Positions 10,169-21,635 of a stretch of DNA of 64,000 nucleotides are shown one piece after another. Source of the DNA: Bidens hawaiensis (lineage: Eukaryota; Streptophyta; Magnoliopsida; Asterales; Asteraceae); assembly GCA_021521415.1 (NCBI GenBank), contig JAIQDT010001647.1, positions 398,145-462,144 of the forward strand. Direction: 5' to 3'. How positions within the stretch are numbered: the stretch's first letter is position 1; each line of letters opens with the position of its first letter. The position numbers and the translations under genes are program-made. The notes beneath the pieces were generated by a model. The model had not been told where the DNA came from. It did no database searches and worked only from the letters and a program-made list of their open reading frames with translations.

Positions 10169-11639
10169 GCAGGGCGTAATGCTCTTTATAACGTAAGATG
10201 TGGAAGTAAGAAAGTATGAAAGTGTGAATGAAAGAATATAATTTATTGTGTATTGTATAACGTATGATTAACTAGAACTCACTCAGCGTAGCTGACTTTT
10301 AGTATGCACGCAGGTGAGTAGGATGAGACAGCTGGCTTGAGTGGGGACACATGGCAGAAGAATAAGAGCCTGGCATCTGAAGACTTATGATGTTTTAATT
10401 TAATGATTTAATGTTGAAAGACAAAGGATGTTTTGAGACAAGTTATGAATTATGTAATGTTTTATGAAAGTTTTATATTCCGCGTAAAGTTTTAAATTAA
10501 CTCTGATATTTAGAACTGTGTTTATGAGTAAATCCAACACGAAAGTAGGGCTACCGGTAACGGGGCCTTACACATACAAATGAAGCAGTCAATGAATGTT
10601 ACTTCTTGAAGAAGAAACAGATTATAGATGTTTCTTCATGAAGAGGAAACTCAACATATGATTAGGAAATAAACAGAAAGACTACAGGTCTAAATATTTT
10701 ATTCAAACAAATGATCAATCAAGGTTTAAAGCTATAAAAACCAGACTAAAGGTTTATAGCCGGATCAAAAGACGATCCAGATATTTATATACCTATTTTA
10801 TTATAGGTCAATCAATCAATCAGTCAGTCAATCAATCAATCATTCACAATCAAGGTTTCAAACGCACACCGACGGTACAGGTGAATACGTTAACCTTTAC
10901 AATCAGTCAAAACATATTTAAACTCGATAAGATGAACGGGTGTTTGTCTTAAAGAGTCAGTTAACGTTTACATGAGATTACATGTTCTCTAAAACATTAT
11001 AATACAAAGTAGAAAATAAAATCAACTCAGGCCGAATACGCATGTGTCTGGATCAAAACATAACTATTCAGCTCAATTAGTCAAAGGCCAGGTGGCCGGG
11101 GGCTAACGGTCATGGCTAATTCTCTGCTCAGGGCTACGTGGCTCGGGGAATATAATTATGTGTGTAGGGTAGTGGTACATATACCGGAAGTATAAATACT
11201 TCCGCTGAGCTTGTTAAGAAAACTACATTTGTATTGTAATGTCATTCAAATGTTTTATAGAGTCATACGTGTTCACCAGCATATAGCTGACATATGTTTC
11301 CCACATTTCAGGGAAACAGATTAGCACAGGTAGCAAGACATTATAAACATTCATGGAGATGCTCGAAAGGTAATGATGGCTCAGTTTTAAATTATTAAAA
11401 TATTATAACAAGATTTAAACATGATTAATAAATTAAACACTTGGGTATTTATTATCTGAGAAGTTTTCAAATAAATTAATATTTTATGATAACCAAAAGT
11501 CTTCCGCTAAAAATTAACCGCAACTCTGATGCATTTACAAAACATGTACCAACTTGTGGTCACACGCATAGGCCTTAAACCGGGGTGTGACACCAGCTGA
11601 AAAGAGGTGTGATCATAAACTCAGAAAAAAAAACAGGAT

Positions 11640-12661
11640 ACATCTGAGTGTCTAGCCACATTTCCTTGTTATGTTTTCGGGGTTGTGTGCATACTAGATG
11701 TGATAGTTAATACACTTGTATTAATTGGTAAGTGTATGGTACGTGTACGTTTTATGAATGATATATGAATGAAATAGAAAATGGATTATGAGTTTGTATG
11801 AATGTATATATATATATAAGAAACGTATGTATAGATGTATGGTTGCATGGTTGTATAAGTAAGAAGGGAACATACCCTAATAATATATACGAACATACAG
11901 TGGCGAAGCTTGGACTGAGGCACCGAGGGGGCCGAGCTCAAAATGTATACAAAATTTCACAAACGAGTGGGGCGGACTCAAATTTTCGAACAAAAAAGGC
12001 TAAAATTACACTACGTACAAAATTTTTCGGCCGAAAACGGGTAAATTTACACCACTGCGCAAAAAACAGGGGGGCCGGGGCCACCCTGGCCCTAATGAAG
12101 ATTCGCCCCTGCGAACATAGTGAATAGATCCTAATAATATCTGCGGATGTAGGGAACAGTCTCTAATAATATCTGTGAAGGCTATGGGGCGGAAGGCCCT
12201 ATAGAACGTAAGGGTAGTTATGTATGTATTGTGTAAGTTAAAGAAAGTATGAAAGAATGAATGTACGAATGTATGTATGAAAGCAAGGTAAACAGGTTAA
12301 GTGTATATATGCCCTCGAGTATGTATATAAGTATGTGAATGTATTGTATGTTGTCTGATTAACTAGAATTCACTCAGCGTAGCTGAATTTTAGTATGCAC
12401 GCATGTAAAAGGTTAAATGAGCTGGCTTGATGATGACACATGGTATGGATTGAACGGCTGACATCTCTAGAAGGAAGACATGGTGCTTTATGTTTTATGT
12501 TGAAATAATTTGTGATGTTTAAAGACAAGTATTGTATGGCTTGTAAGAAATGGTTAACTTTTATTATTTTGCAAAAAGTTTTTAATTCATTCTGATATTT
12601 AGAACTATATTTATGAGTAAATCCAACACTAAAATAAGGTACCGGGACTGTGGTCTTATAG
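11640..12661 (+). mobile_element. Truncated gypsy LTR fragment 3
   Basis: It shares CCTTGTTATGTTTTCGGGG, the CCCTAATAATAT tandem segment, TCACTCAGCGTAGCTGA and the closing GGTACCGGGACTGTGG of the solo LTR family. The first half of the LTR is missing, and the 3' terminus has decayed to GTCTTATA. A hAT MITE is inserted at 11898-12111. Confidence 0.75.
11898..12111. mobile_element. hAT MITE, 214 bp, 8-bp target duplication
   Basis: Terminal inverted repeats CAGTGGCGAA (left) and CAGGGGCGAA (right end reversed) match at 9 of 10 positions. An exact 8-bp target duplication CGAACATA flanks the element (11890-11897 and 12112-12119). Removing it restores the CCCTAATAATAT tandem segment of the surrounding LTR. 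The open frame across it has no protein-like features. Confidence 0.93.
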
Positions 12662-13115
12662 TATTGAGGGGTGAAAATAATTGAGGATTAGTCCTCCTTT
12701 TATAGTGAAATTATAGAGTTGTTATAACTTATAGAATTTATGAAAATTAATCATATTTAATACAATAAAAAACAAAAATTAAAATGGTTTAAAAGGTTTT
12801 CAAAGTGTTTAACTCTTTCAATAATTTTTTTTAATTAAAACATTCATTGGTTTATTTTTATTAGTTAAAAAACAACTTATAAAAAAGACAGTAATAATAA
12901 TAATCCAAGATTTATTCTGGTGATTTGCATGGGAAAAGTTTAAGTATAAGTTATTTTGATAATGATTATTTTAAATGAGTATGCAATATTACAAAGGTGG
13001 TGAAAGTATAATTGCATAGAAATAATTACACAAAATTCATGAAACGAAAATTGAGATTAATAAAATAAAAATAAAATTTAAACGGGCCGGGTTTCTTGGG
13101 TCTGAAAATTGACAA
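12405..13115 (+). repeat. Segmental duplicate of 7265-8335 (gene-proximal copy)
   Basis: It contains the 3' end of LTR fragment 3 and about 450 bp of flank, ending some 350 bp before the aminotransferase start codon. This copy lacks the insertion present at 7927-8240. Identity fades after AAATGTTA near 13115. Confidence 0.8.
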
Positions 13116-13413
13116 ATGTTAAATTTCTCATCTATTGTGGGTTTCTCCTAAGAGTATAATGAAGATGATCGGGTGAATCTTTGACCCGTAAATGATCCGA
13201 GCGACCGTTAAAAAAAAGGAAAAAAACTAATATAAGTACATAGTACAAACGTGTAAAACTATTCAAACTTTATTACTAATGCTAGGTTAGAGTCTGGCCC
13301 AACTTAAATGAATCATGATAACTTGTTTGTTATTATTACTAATTAGGGAGTGGGATGAGCACATAATTCATGTTGCTTGCCACATAAGCATCACAACCCT
13401 TATATCTCTTTCT

Positions 13414-13422
13414 CTATAAATA
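13414..13422 (+). promoter_or_regulatory. TATA box of the aminotransferase gene
   Basis: CTATAAATA lies 47-55 bases upstream of the ATG at 13469, implying a 5' leader of only about 20-25 bases. The sequence 13116-13413 upstream is otherwise unremarkable and holds no repeat that I recognised, so the core promoter seems intact. Confidence 0.7.
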
Positions 13423-13468
13423 ATATCACCTTCTTTGTTTTCATCATAGCACATACACACAACACAAC

Positions 13469-16400
13469 ATGTACAAATTTGCATCCTCCTTACGAAGGCT
13501 AACCTCCAGCGGAGTTAAATCCGCCCAAAATTGTAGTCACTGTTTTTCGCAACAAGCTCAAAAACGATCATCGGTTGAGGGATCAGAATCGGGTCGAGTC
13601 CCGATTATACCTGTTTTTGATTACTCTCCCCCGGCGTACGTGGGTCCCACTGCCGATGAGATCCTCCACAAGCGTAATCAGTTCCTCAGCCCTTCCATGT
13701 TCTACTTCTACAAAAAACCGGTCAGTTCATGTCCGATTGCAGCGTCTTAAATTACATGTTTTGTCAGTTTTGTCAATTTTATAATAAGAAGATTAACTTT
13801 AAGAAGATTAAACTTAAATAAAAGACAAACATGTAACACGTCACGGTTGTTTTTTTATATCAAATTAAGTATTTGTAGAAATTTAATATACAAATGATTG
13901 TAAATTTGTGTTACATTTTTGCAAAACATCATCATCATCATCATCGTACTCAGTATATCCCACCAATAGCAATGCTATGGTAGGGTCTGAGGAGGGTAAG
14001 ATGTAGACAGCCTTACCTCTATCCCATAGGGATAGAGAGGCTGCTTCCGGTGAGATCCCCGGCTCGATAGTAGTTTTGCATCAAGCCTTGGACATAAGGC
14101 ACATAGCACTCAATCATCGGGACACCGGCTGATCGGTGCATGTGCCCTTGTCTTTCGGCTATCAACGCCACCACATGATGCCTGATTAACCTTCCGCCAC
14201 TTTTGACGTTATTTTCACGAGATTAGTAAAATAACGTCAAAATTAGTGTAATTTTACTTTTGCCCACCCGAGGGTTCACACATATATACATTATATGCGC
14301 GCACCGCAAGCAGGGCGTTTTTTTGCAAAACCGTATCTGGTATCATATTCCGTTAGTGATTAAAAAATGTTATCATATCAAATTTTATGCATGTTTTAAC
14401 TAATTTCGAAATCATATTCAATATTCTTCCATTATTCCAAGATATTATAACGTTTATTATCATTTATGAAAGCATCAATTTCTAATATCAGGTTCGCATC
14501 TTTTTAGTATTTTTTTTTAATTCAATCAAAGAATTCTATATATATATTAATCATTTTCATACGTTACGCAACATAATTTAATTATATATCTTTTCTTGTG
14601 AACCTCTAGTTATTTAAGGTATATTTTTTCTCCCAGTAAGTCTTTTTTTTTCCTAAAATTGACGTTTTGTCAATAAGGTAATCAACGAGCAAGTCAATAA
14701 GGTAATCAACGGGCAACGGGGTCCCATTTAATCATTTTCATACGTTACGCAACATAATTTAATTATATATCTTTTCTTGTGAACCTCTAGTTATTTAAGG
14801 TATATTTTTTCTCCCAGTAAGTCTTTTTTTTCCTAAAATTGACGTTTTGTCAATAAGGTAATCAACGAGCAAGTCAATAAGGTAATCAACGGGCAACGGG
14901 GTCCCATTTAACTTTTATTTGATAATAACTGATAATAATTTTGAAGTAATTTATATATTCACTATCAAATTGATAATTTTCGTTCATTACTTTTTAAATA
15001 ACTTTATAATTTACAACATTAAATCTATAAATTTTATACTTGATAAAGGGTAAATAGCCAATTGTTTCTTACCCTATTATATGTTTTGTACGATATAATT
15101 ATTGGAAAAAAAAACCCTAATATTATTACCAATAATACAATCAAAATTTTGTTTTTTTTATGCTCATTACTTTTTGAATTATTTTACTTACAATGTGTCA
15201 CCTAAGTTTAGTATTTCTTGTTTCAACTTATATCAATATTCAGCTTATCAAATAATCTTTAAACAAACTCACATTTATAGATAAACATTCAAATTTGAAT
15301 CCATGTTATTTTTTTAAAGTTTAAACCACTAAAGACTCGAAAATATAGTATGCTAATATTTTGAAATTCTTTCATAAATTTAAAATATTTTAAAACTTTA
15401 TATAATTTGTTAATATGATTGATTTTCATACAAAAATTTTGATTTTTTAGGGTAGGTGTCTTTTATGAGATAATTTAACAATACAGATTAGCCATATTAG
15501 TATCCCACTTTAATTAATTAGAACGTTGGTCCTCCCTTGATGACATGACACGTCAAGGACGTTAGCAATATGTTATATGCCTCATTATTAGGCTGACGGA
15601 CGAAGCGATTGCTATTTTGAAGGAAGGTAGTGTCAGTTGTTTGATTTAGTTATTGTAATCCAATGTGTCTTTTCCAAATATATGAAATATAAATACATGT
15701 TATGATCCATATTGATGTACAATTATTGTTGTGATGAAACAGTTGAACGTGGTACATGGGAAGATGCAGTATTTGTTTGATGAAAAAGGGAGAAGATATC
15801 TTGATGGTTTTGGAGGGATTGCCACTGTGAATTGTGGTCATTGTCACCCTGATGTGGTCCAAGCCATTATCAATCAAGTCACCACCATACAACACTCCAC
15901 CATTCTCTATCTTAACCACTCCATCACCGATTTTGCCACCGCCCTTGCAGGAAAAATGCCCGACGACCTCAAGGTATATATCATACCTGTTTTCGATAGC
16001 GTTTGGAACTATCACCCGAGTCAACCATCTATTGTAACATTCATTTCTCTACTATTGGTACAACTATATGATAAGTACCCTTGGGGCTTGTCTAGGTTCA
16101 TTGAACACCATGTTCTTGGTGCAATGATATAAAAAAATGGACCCACAAATGAATATTAAAGAGACAAAAAGTATGGATTAAATTGGCACATCTCATCCTT
16201 GTCTGGTTGTTAGTGTTTTATGATATAGTTGTCACCAATGCTTACGCTATCTACTACCATAATAATTAGGTTAATTCAATTAAAAACTAATATTGTTCAA
16301 TTAAAAACTAATAACTAATAAGTTTGATATAAATTCGACGTGGCTCAATGGTAGAGCACTCACTTTACTAGTGAAACCTCACTATCACCAATTTATATGG

Positions 16401-17876
16401 GAGATATGAGGATGATCCTGACTTGCCAAGCCAGGGTTTGAGTCTTGATCTCACCCGGTTTTACCGGCTCCTCGCTGTCGTGCCGTTTGGCGGGCGTGGG
16501 GGTCGGGTTTTATCCGGGGAATCCCTCAATTGGTGGACTGCTAGGGGCTCCATCCGTCCGGACTCATGGCCGGCTCAGGCTACCTTTAGCCAATGGGGGC
16601 CGCGTACGGAGTACTCGGCGTTACTTAGTTGGTCATTCCAAAAAAATAATTATAAGTTTGATGAAAAATTATCGTTCGTATTTCAAATCTAAAAGCTATT
16701 CAATTGATTAATTTTTATTTATATAAGATAAGATGGTATGAATACTTATTTAAAATAGTTCAAAAGTAATAGAATACACATGATACGCAGGTGGTGTTTT
16801 TTACCAATTCGGGCACGGAAGCCAACGAGCTAGCGATGATGATCGCCCGATTATACACAGGTTGCCAAGATATCATATCACTGAGGAACGCGTACCATGG
16901 GAACGCAGCTGCAACAATGGGGGCAACTGCACAGTCTAACTGGAAATTCAATATTATTCAGGTATTTTGAATTATATTTTTTGTTTTTTAAATATAAAAT
17001 AAACCAATAAACACTAGTAGGGTGTTTTTCTTCTACATACTTTTTATTTATTAATCCTAAACTTATAAAACATTACATTTTAGTTTGTTCATTTTTTAAG
17101 CACATGGATTTGTTATATCGTGTAATGAAAGTCGTTATCTAGCATTATGTAGTCTACTCAATCTCATCCTTTAAATATAACTGAAAGTGATCATATTTTA
17201 AATTTATTCTCAAGTTTACATAACTTTTCACATCTCATTCCTTATATATATATATACACACACACTAGTTTGTATCCCACGTATTACGAGGTTGTTTTAT
17301 ATTATTTGTTATAATATTTATTTATTTTTTTAATTTATATTTTGTTTATTGTATGAAAGTTAATAATATACTTATGGTTTAATGATAAATTGTTTCACAA
17401 ATAAATGAGATGTTATAACCCGGTTTAAAAGCTATATGGTTTTGATAAAACCCAAGACCCGTTTATTTTTTCTACTATGAAATTGGTTTTTTAATTATAA
17501 ATAATATTTATGAAAGTTAATAATATACTTATGGTTTGATGAGACCCAAGACCCGTTTATTTTTTTACTATCAAATTGGTTTTTTAATTTAAAGAATATA
17601 TATATCTTTTTTAAAATAAATAAGATATTATTTTTTATTATATCCTATTTTATAGAACTTTTACATAAATAATTTGGTGAGAATAATTTTTAATTTAATG
17701 AGATGTTATAACCCGTTTAAGGAATATCTGGGTTTGGTAAGACCTATACCCATGAATTCGGGTCAAATGCATGAGAAACCTCCATTTAAAAATCAAGCAA
17801 ATCTGGTGACTCCAAAAAAAAGGGGGAGCGACCACATCGCGACACGTAAGATTTTTATGTCTTCGTTTATATAGAT

Positions 17877-17912
<36 letters not shown>

Positions 17913-20900
17913 GGTTATCCTAAAAATAAGTAGTTCTCTAGGAAAACTAGAAATAAATCATAGCCATTTGATCATGTCAATCAATGGTTGAGATTTAAAA
18001 TTACCAAAAACCGTCATAGTTTCCTAGAATTACTCTTTTATCATTATAACCGACATAGTTTCCTAGAATAGTTATTTCACCATAGGTTGTAATGCCATAT
18101 GTCAAAATTTTTTTGTTCTTACCATTACTAGGAAACTCCTTATTTTTATTTGAACCCTCTTATATATATATATATATATATAATTCAACTAATAATACTT
18201 TCTTATTTAAATTTTATTATTATTTCTCTTTTTTTTAATTCAAAAAATAAAATAAAATATGAGTATGGGGTGAATAATAACCTCTCAACTATTGGACGGT
18301 TGGGTTGTTTCCCCTAAATGTGGTTTAAGATAGGTATGGAGGATCTTATGCGTAGTCAAATAACTTTCTTTTTGTGTTACTCCCTTATAATTTAGATATG
18401 AGGTTGTTGATGGATGGTTATCTTGAATGCTATGATTTTGGAACGTTTCTACCGTTGAAATACATTAGACGCTATGTTTGCTTGCGTTTTCGTAAAGCTT
18501 ATTTTGCCATTTTCTAATGCTTATTTTGTCATAAATATCATCGTTTTATAAGCGATACAACATTGTTATACGTCGTTACTTGAATTATTTAAGTTGGCAA
18601 CACCTTTATCTTAAGGAAAATGACAAATGTGTCTTCATCAAATAATTATGATTTCTTAGTAAAGAGTAGACACTAACTACTTTATGTGTCATGTACATGA
18701 CATCTAGTGTTTTTAACTATCACTTATAGTACAAAAAATATAATAAAAAACATCATGCTTATTATATAAATTAAGGGTGGTATTTTAAACCTATGGGAGG
18801 TTGCTAATCTTATTTCTTCATTTGTCCGCTAGAATGGGGTCCATCATGCAATAAACCCGGATCCGTATAGAGGAGTATTCGGCTCTGATGGAGAGAAGTA
18901 TGCTAAAGACGTCGATGACTTGATACAGTTTGGAACATCTGGACATGTTGCCGGTTTCATTTTTGAAGCGATTCAGGTGAAGTATTCGATATATAATTTG
19001 TCAAGAAAAAGTTAAATAAAAATATATGATAAACTGAAAATAGTCTAGATTATTTAAAAATATATGCACACCGTCGGTTCAATATGAATTTGTTTTGACC
19101 ATCATTGTGTGCTACATACACATTTTAATCGTTGCTTTTGTTTTTGTTTATATTTTGATTGGTATAGGGAGTTGGTGGCATTGTGGAGTTGGCCCCAAAC
19201 TACTTACCTCCGGTTTATAAGAGTATTAAGAAAGCCGGAGGGCTTGTGATCGCGGATGAGGTCCAGGCTGGATTTGCTCGAACCGGAAGCAACTTTTGGG
19301 GATTCCAAAACCAAGGAATTGTCCCTGATATTGTCACAATGGCAAAGGTACAATAATATATCAAACCCGAATTCTGAAGTAAAGGGATAATCCAAATGTA
19401 CTTACAATCTTGCCTATCAGGGTATTGGCAATGGGATTCCACTTGGTGCAGTGGTTACTACCCCAGAAATTGCAAAAGTTTTAACTCGTCGAAGTTACTT
19501 CAATACATTTGGTGGAAATCCGGTTTGTACTGCTGCGGGTCATGCTGTCCTAAAAGTTATTGAAAGAGAAAATCTTCAAGAAAATGCTCATGTTGTTGGA
19601 TCATACTTGAAACAACGACTTACTGCTCTTAAACATAAGCATGAAAGTAAGTTCTACTTCTACATTTCACATTTAAATTTAATTTTTTATAGTTTAAAGC
19701 AATGTTGTTTTAAAAGTAGCCTACAAAGCTGAGTACTTCACGAGTAATCGCTACAAGGTGTATTACCGAGACGACTTTCTTTAACTCCTCTAGTTACGAA
19801 GAATCAATCAAAGGTAGCAAATTAGGACCGATTTTAACTTAAAAAATAAAACAAAATTCATATTTATATAATATTAAAGAACGAATATCATTTTTTAATT
19901 AATGATTAGCAAGTTTTATAATAATTTAGTATTTAAAAATGCATTTCTCTTTTTTATATTGATATTCACAGATTTTATTATAAACTAGTGTTTTACGTGC
20001 CGGGGCAATAGTAAAACCAAAGTGTTGTCGGTCACAAGTCTTGAGGCGGTAAGTCGAATAAAATTCGGTTGGTTCCGGTTACGCGTGTTATTGTACCAAA
20101 ACTAAAACCAAAATAAAAATAAAAATAATTTGAGGTGGACCAATGGGGTGACGTCAACTGGTAAAACTCGGGCGTTGATAAAATCCGATCGTTGTTAATC
20201 CTGTGTCTTGAGGCAATGAGTCTTCACAAATACGGTTGGTTTATGTCACATTAATTTGTGACGGTACCATAACTAAAACAAATAAACAAACAAATTCAGC
20301 ATCCTGTCAATTTTCGTTATGTTTGTTACGATAACTAAAACAAAATGCGTTGAGTCTAGTCGAATTCGGTCGGTTTCCATCATGTTCGTTATGGTATCAT
20401 TACTAATGCAAAACAAAACAAAATTTACATTTGTTCGGTTTTCATTACGTTTGTTACGGACCAAAACTAGAACAAACCGAAAAGGACCAATACGGAGCCG
20501 CAAAGTGGCCCAATCGGGACTTTGCGGCACCAAACTTCTTGTTTGTATTATATAATATCAGTAAAGTATTTGATATTTGACATAATATATAATATCTAAA
20601 ATTAATTTTCTTTATATGTATCATGTCCGAGTACTCCTCGAGTACTCCCAACTCCCTTGTTGGCCGCCTTGAATCCGCCTTTCGATTTTTACAACCATGG
20701 TTTAAAGTAGTAAATTTTAGAATCTAGTAAACAAATATAATTATGTTGTGATATATTGAAGTTATCGGTGATGTCCGAGGAAGAGGGTTAATACTTGGTG
20801 TTGAACTTGTTACTGATCACAAGCTCAAAACTCCAGCAAAGACTGAAATATTGGAGATAATGGAGATGATGAAAGGTAATTTTCAGTATAATATACAATC

Positions 20901-21215
20901 AATAATAAATGACGGGTCTTAAGTTGTGTTTTTTAACCGGTGTTAACAATTGCCTGATGACTAAATGACATATAAACTTTATTTATTTTTCAGATTTGGG
21001 GGTATTAGTTGGTAAAGGTGGATTTTATGGAAATGTTTTTAGAATCACTCCACCACTATGCTTCACTAAGGAAGATGCGGGTGTGCTTTTTTCCTTGTAC
21101 CATTTCTTTTTGTTAATTATTTTTCACATTACATATTTAAAAATTCAAAATTTTGTCTTATTGTTTAATAGATTTTCTTGTGGATGCTATGGACTACTCG
21201 ATGTCAAGGCTCTAA
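13469..21215 (+). CDS. AGT2-like: Class III aminotransferase, mitochondrial (AGT2/AGT3/PYD4 family), 9 exons, 482 aa
   Basis: Exons are 13469-13720, 15743-15973, 16791-16961, 18833-18976, 19168-19347, 19421-19646, 20762-20875, 20994-21080 and 21172-21215 (TAA). All introns are GT-AG and phases agree; the total is 1449 nt. The Arg/Ser-rich start ([15 protein letters not shown]) looks like a mitochondrial presequence. Visible sites: GHCHPDV, cofactor phosphate loop NSGTEAN (residues 167-173), [20 protein letters not shown] with the pyridine-binding Asp at 296, and the Schiff-base Lys in MAKGIGNG at 326, the last codon of exon 5. Family members transfer amino groups between alanine, glyoxylate, beta-alanine or related pairs in mitochondria, in photorespiratory or pyrimidine-degradation metabolism. 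The exact substrate cannot be decided here; FLSPSMF in exon 1 recalls the AGT3/PYD4 branch. Length is normal and no lesion was found. Confidence 0.95.
13928..14319 (-). mobile_element. SINE-like retroposon copy 1 (Au-SINE-like 3' half), intron 1
   Basis: On the minus strand the element ends with ACCCTACCATAGCATTGC, GGTGGGATATACTGAGTAC and a GATGATGATG tail; this resembles the 3' half of Au-type plant SINEs (recalled, not searched). A 12-bp target duplication TTTTTGCAAAAC flanks it (13916-13927 and 14320-14331). A partner copy lies at 34894-35254. The 5' head (AACGCCCTGCTTGCGGTG) has no clear A or B box, so the tRNA origin of the head is not proven. Confidence 0.85.
14551..14910 (+). repeat. 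Recent ~180-bp tandem duplication in intron 1
   Basis: The unit starting TCATTTTCATACGTTACGCA and ending CGGGGTCCCATTTA occurs twice head to tail (14551-14730, 14731-14910). The copies differ only by one base in a T run, so the duplication is recent. Each unit holds a smaller internal repeat, CAAGTCAATAAGGTAATCAA. Confidence 0.95.
16329..16651 (+). mobile_element. tRNA-derived SINE in intron 2, 323 bp
   Basis: An A-box-like TGGCTCAATGG (16341-16351) and a B-box-like GGTTTGAGTCT (16435-16445) head a GC-rich body, which ends in an A-rich tail (CCAAAAAAATAATT). The 11-bp target duplication ATAAGTTTGAT flanks it (16318-16328 and 16652-16662). The spacing between the boxes is longer than in a tRNA, so an insertion in the head is likely. 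It lies in the sense direction of the host gene. Confidence 0.88.
17878..17911 (+). repeat. (TA)n(TG)n microsatellite in intron 3
   Basis: A TATATATATA run passes directly into TGTGTGTGTG of about 12 units. A second TA run lies at 18159-18182, on the other side of the foldback element. Sequence 17340-17720 of the same intron has short duplications around TTAATAATATACTTATGG and GACCCGTTTATTTTTT. Confidence 0.9.
17912..18157. mobile_element. Foldback MITE-like element between TA runs, intron 3
   Basis: The left end GGGTTATCCTAAAAATAAG and the reversed right end GGGTTCAAATAAAAATAAGG are similar and are followed by TAGGAAA motifs on both arms. TA repeats flank both sides, which fits a TA target but makes the target duplication impossible to define. 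It has no coding capacity. Confidence 0.55.
20016..20700 (+). repeat. Diverged internal repeats in intron 6
   Basis: Imperfect units around ACGTTTGTTACGGACCAAAAC / TTGTTACGATAACTAAAAC recur between 20030 and 20480. Near 20625-20695 the stretch GAGTACTCCTCGAGTACTCC with CAACTCCC and GCCGCC matches a piece near 34277-34350 and, more weakly, 19731-19750. It is a dispersed repeat of unknown class; no ends or target duplication are seen. Confidence 0.4.
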
Positions 21216-21304
21216 AGATCTATCATCAAATTGGCTCCAAAATTTGTAAAAAGCTATGATGAAGTAAAACATATCAACTGTCTAATTTGTCATATAATTT
21301 GCTA

Positions 21305-21310
21305 AATAAA
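21305..21310 (+). terminator. Poly(A) signal of the aminotransferase gene
   Basis: AATAAA lies 90 bases after the stop codon, in a suitable place for a near-upstream polyadenylation element. A T-rich stretch follows at about 21355-21375. Confidence 0.6.
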
Positions 21311-21531
21311 AGCTTTTCCCATATGGGGAAATGCATGATTAAACTATTGGACAATATGTTATTTTCAGTTTGATAGAGTGGTTAAAGTGTATAATAGGAT
21401 AAACATTGTATGGGTCAACAACTCGTTGACCCTCTATGTCCTGAATTTTAGATGTTCTATTTGCTATTATATATTCTAGAAAAATTGGATTTTAATAATC
21501 CAAATTATTAACTATTGACAATTATCAATCT

Positions 21532-21635
21532 CAACTAACGATGTGACTAGTAATCATCCTAACTTTTAATCTTGTTATTGATATTGATAACAAGATTGGA
21601 AGTTGAGATTATTAATAGTCACATTGTTAGTTGGA
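21532..21635. repeat. Long hairpin about 320 bp downstream of the gene
   Basis: The arm 21532-21578 (CAACTAACGATGTGACTAG... to CTTGTTAT) pairs with 21587-21635 at roughly 80 percent over 47 bases, with a loop of about 8 bases (TGATATTG). It may be the remains of a small MITE or a microRNA-like foldback. Nearby, AACTTTTGACAAAAGAGGTA is present twice in direct orientation (21719-21748 and 21801-21830). Confidence 0.7.

Larger units (their letters stand above)
8546..10572 (+). mobile_element. Solo LTR 2 (Ty3/gypsy), 2027 bp
   Basis: The element begins TGTAATATCC, ends CGGGGCCTTACA and is flanked by an exact 5-bp duplication CATAC (8541-8545 and 10573-10577). It belongs to the same family as the solo LTR at 2297-4470, sharing its 3' third (ACTAGAACTCACTCAGCGTA and AGGGCTACCGGTAACGGGGC). 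A TATA-like GATATAAATAT lies near 8702. Two tandem arrays lie inside: TTCGCCT repeats at 9185-9430 and a 31-33-bp array at 10015-10165. It is nested within the minus-strand LTR around it. Confidence 0.92.
8336..11592 (-). mobile_element. Minus-strand gypsy LTR (TGTCACACCCCGG...), split by solo LTR 2
   Basis: Read on the minus strand, the sequence from 11592 begins TGTCACACCCCGGTTTAAGG, a typical gypsy LTR start, and runs to 10573, where solo LTR 2 (8546-10572) interrupts it. It continues from 8545 to about 8336, where the duplicated flank begins. Both sides of the interruption carry alternating TTTCTTCATGAATAAGAAAC-like motifs (8400-8540 and 10590-10660), showing they were one piece. A TCAATCAATCAGTCAGTCAA run lies near 10805-10840. 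No target duplication was found for this LTR, so its left end may be truncated. Confidence 0.55.

Noticed and set aside
9871..10179. 102-codon ORF with repeated ALIILEEGGYR
   Set aside because: It is explained by a 33-bp tandem repeat whose unit is a multiple of three.
11798..12127. 109-codon plus-strand ORF
   Set aside because: It runs across the hAT MITE and its LTR host, has no protein-like features and would be removed by excision of the MITE.
15650..16024. 124-codon minus-strand ORF over exon 2
   Set aside because: It overlaps the aminotransferase exon in antisense and has no domain-like sequence.
16337..16450. tRNA gene
   Set aside because: A- and B-box-like motifs are present but spacing is too long, there is no cloverleaf, and the target duplication shows a SINE.
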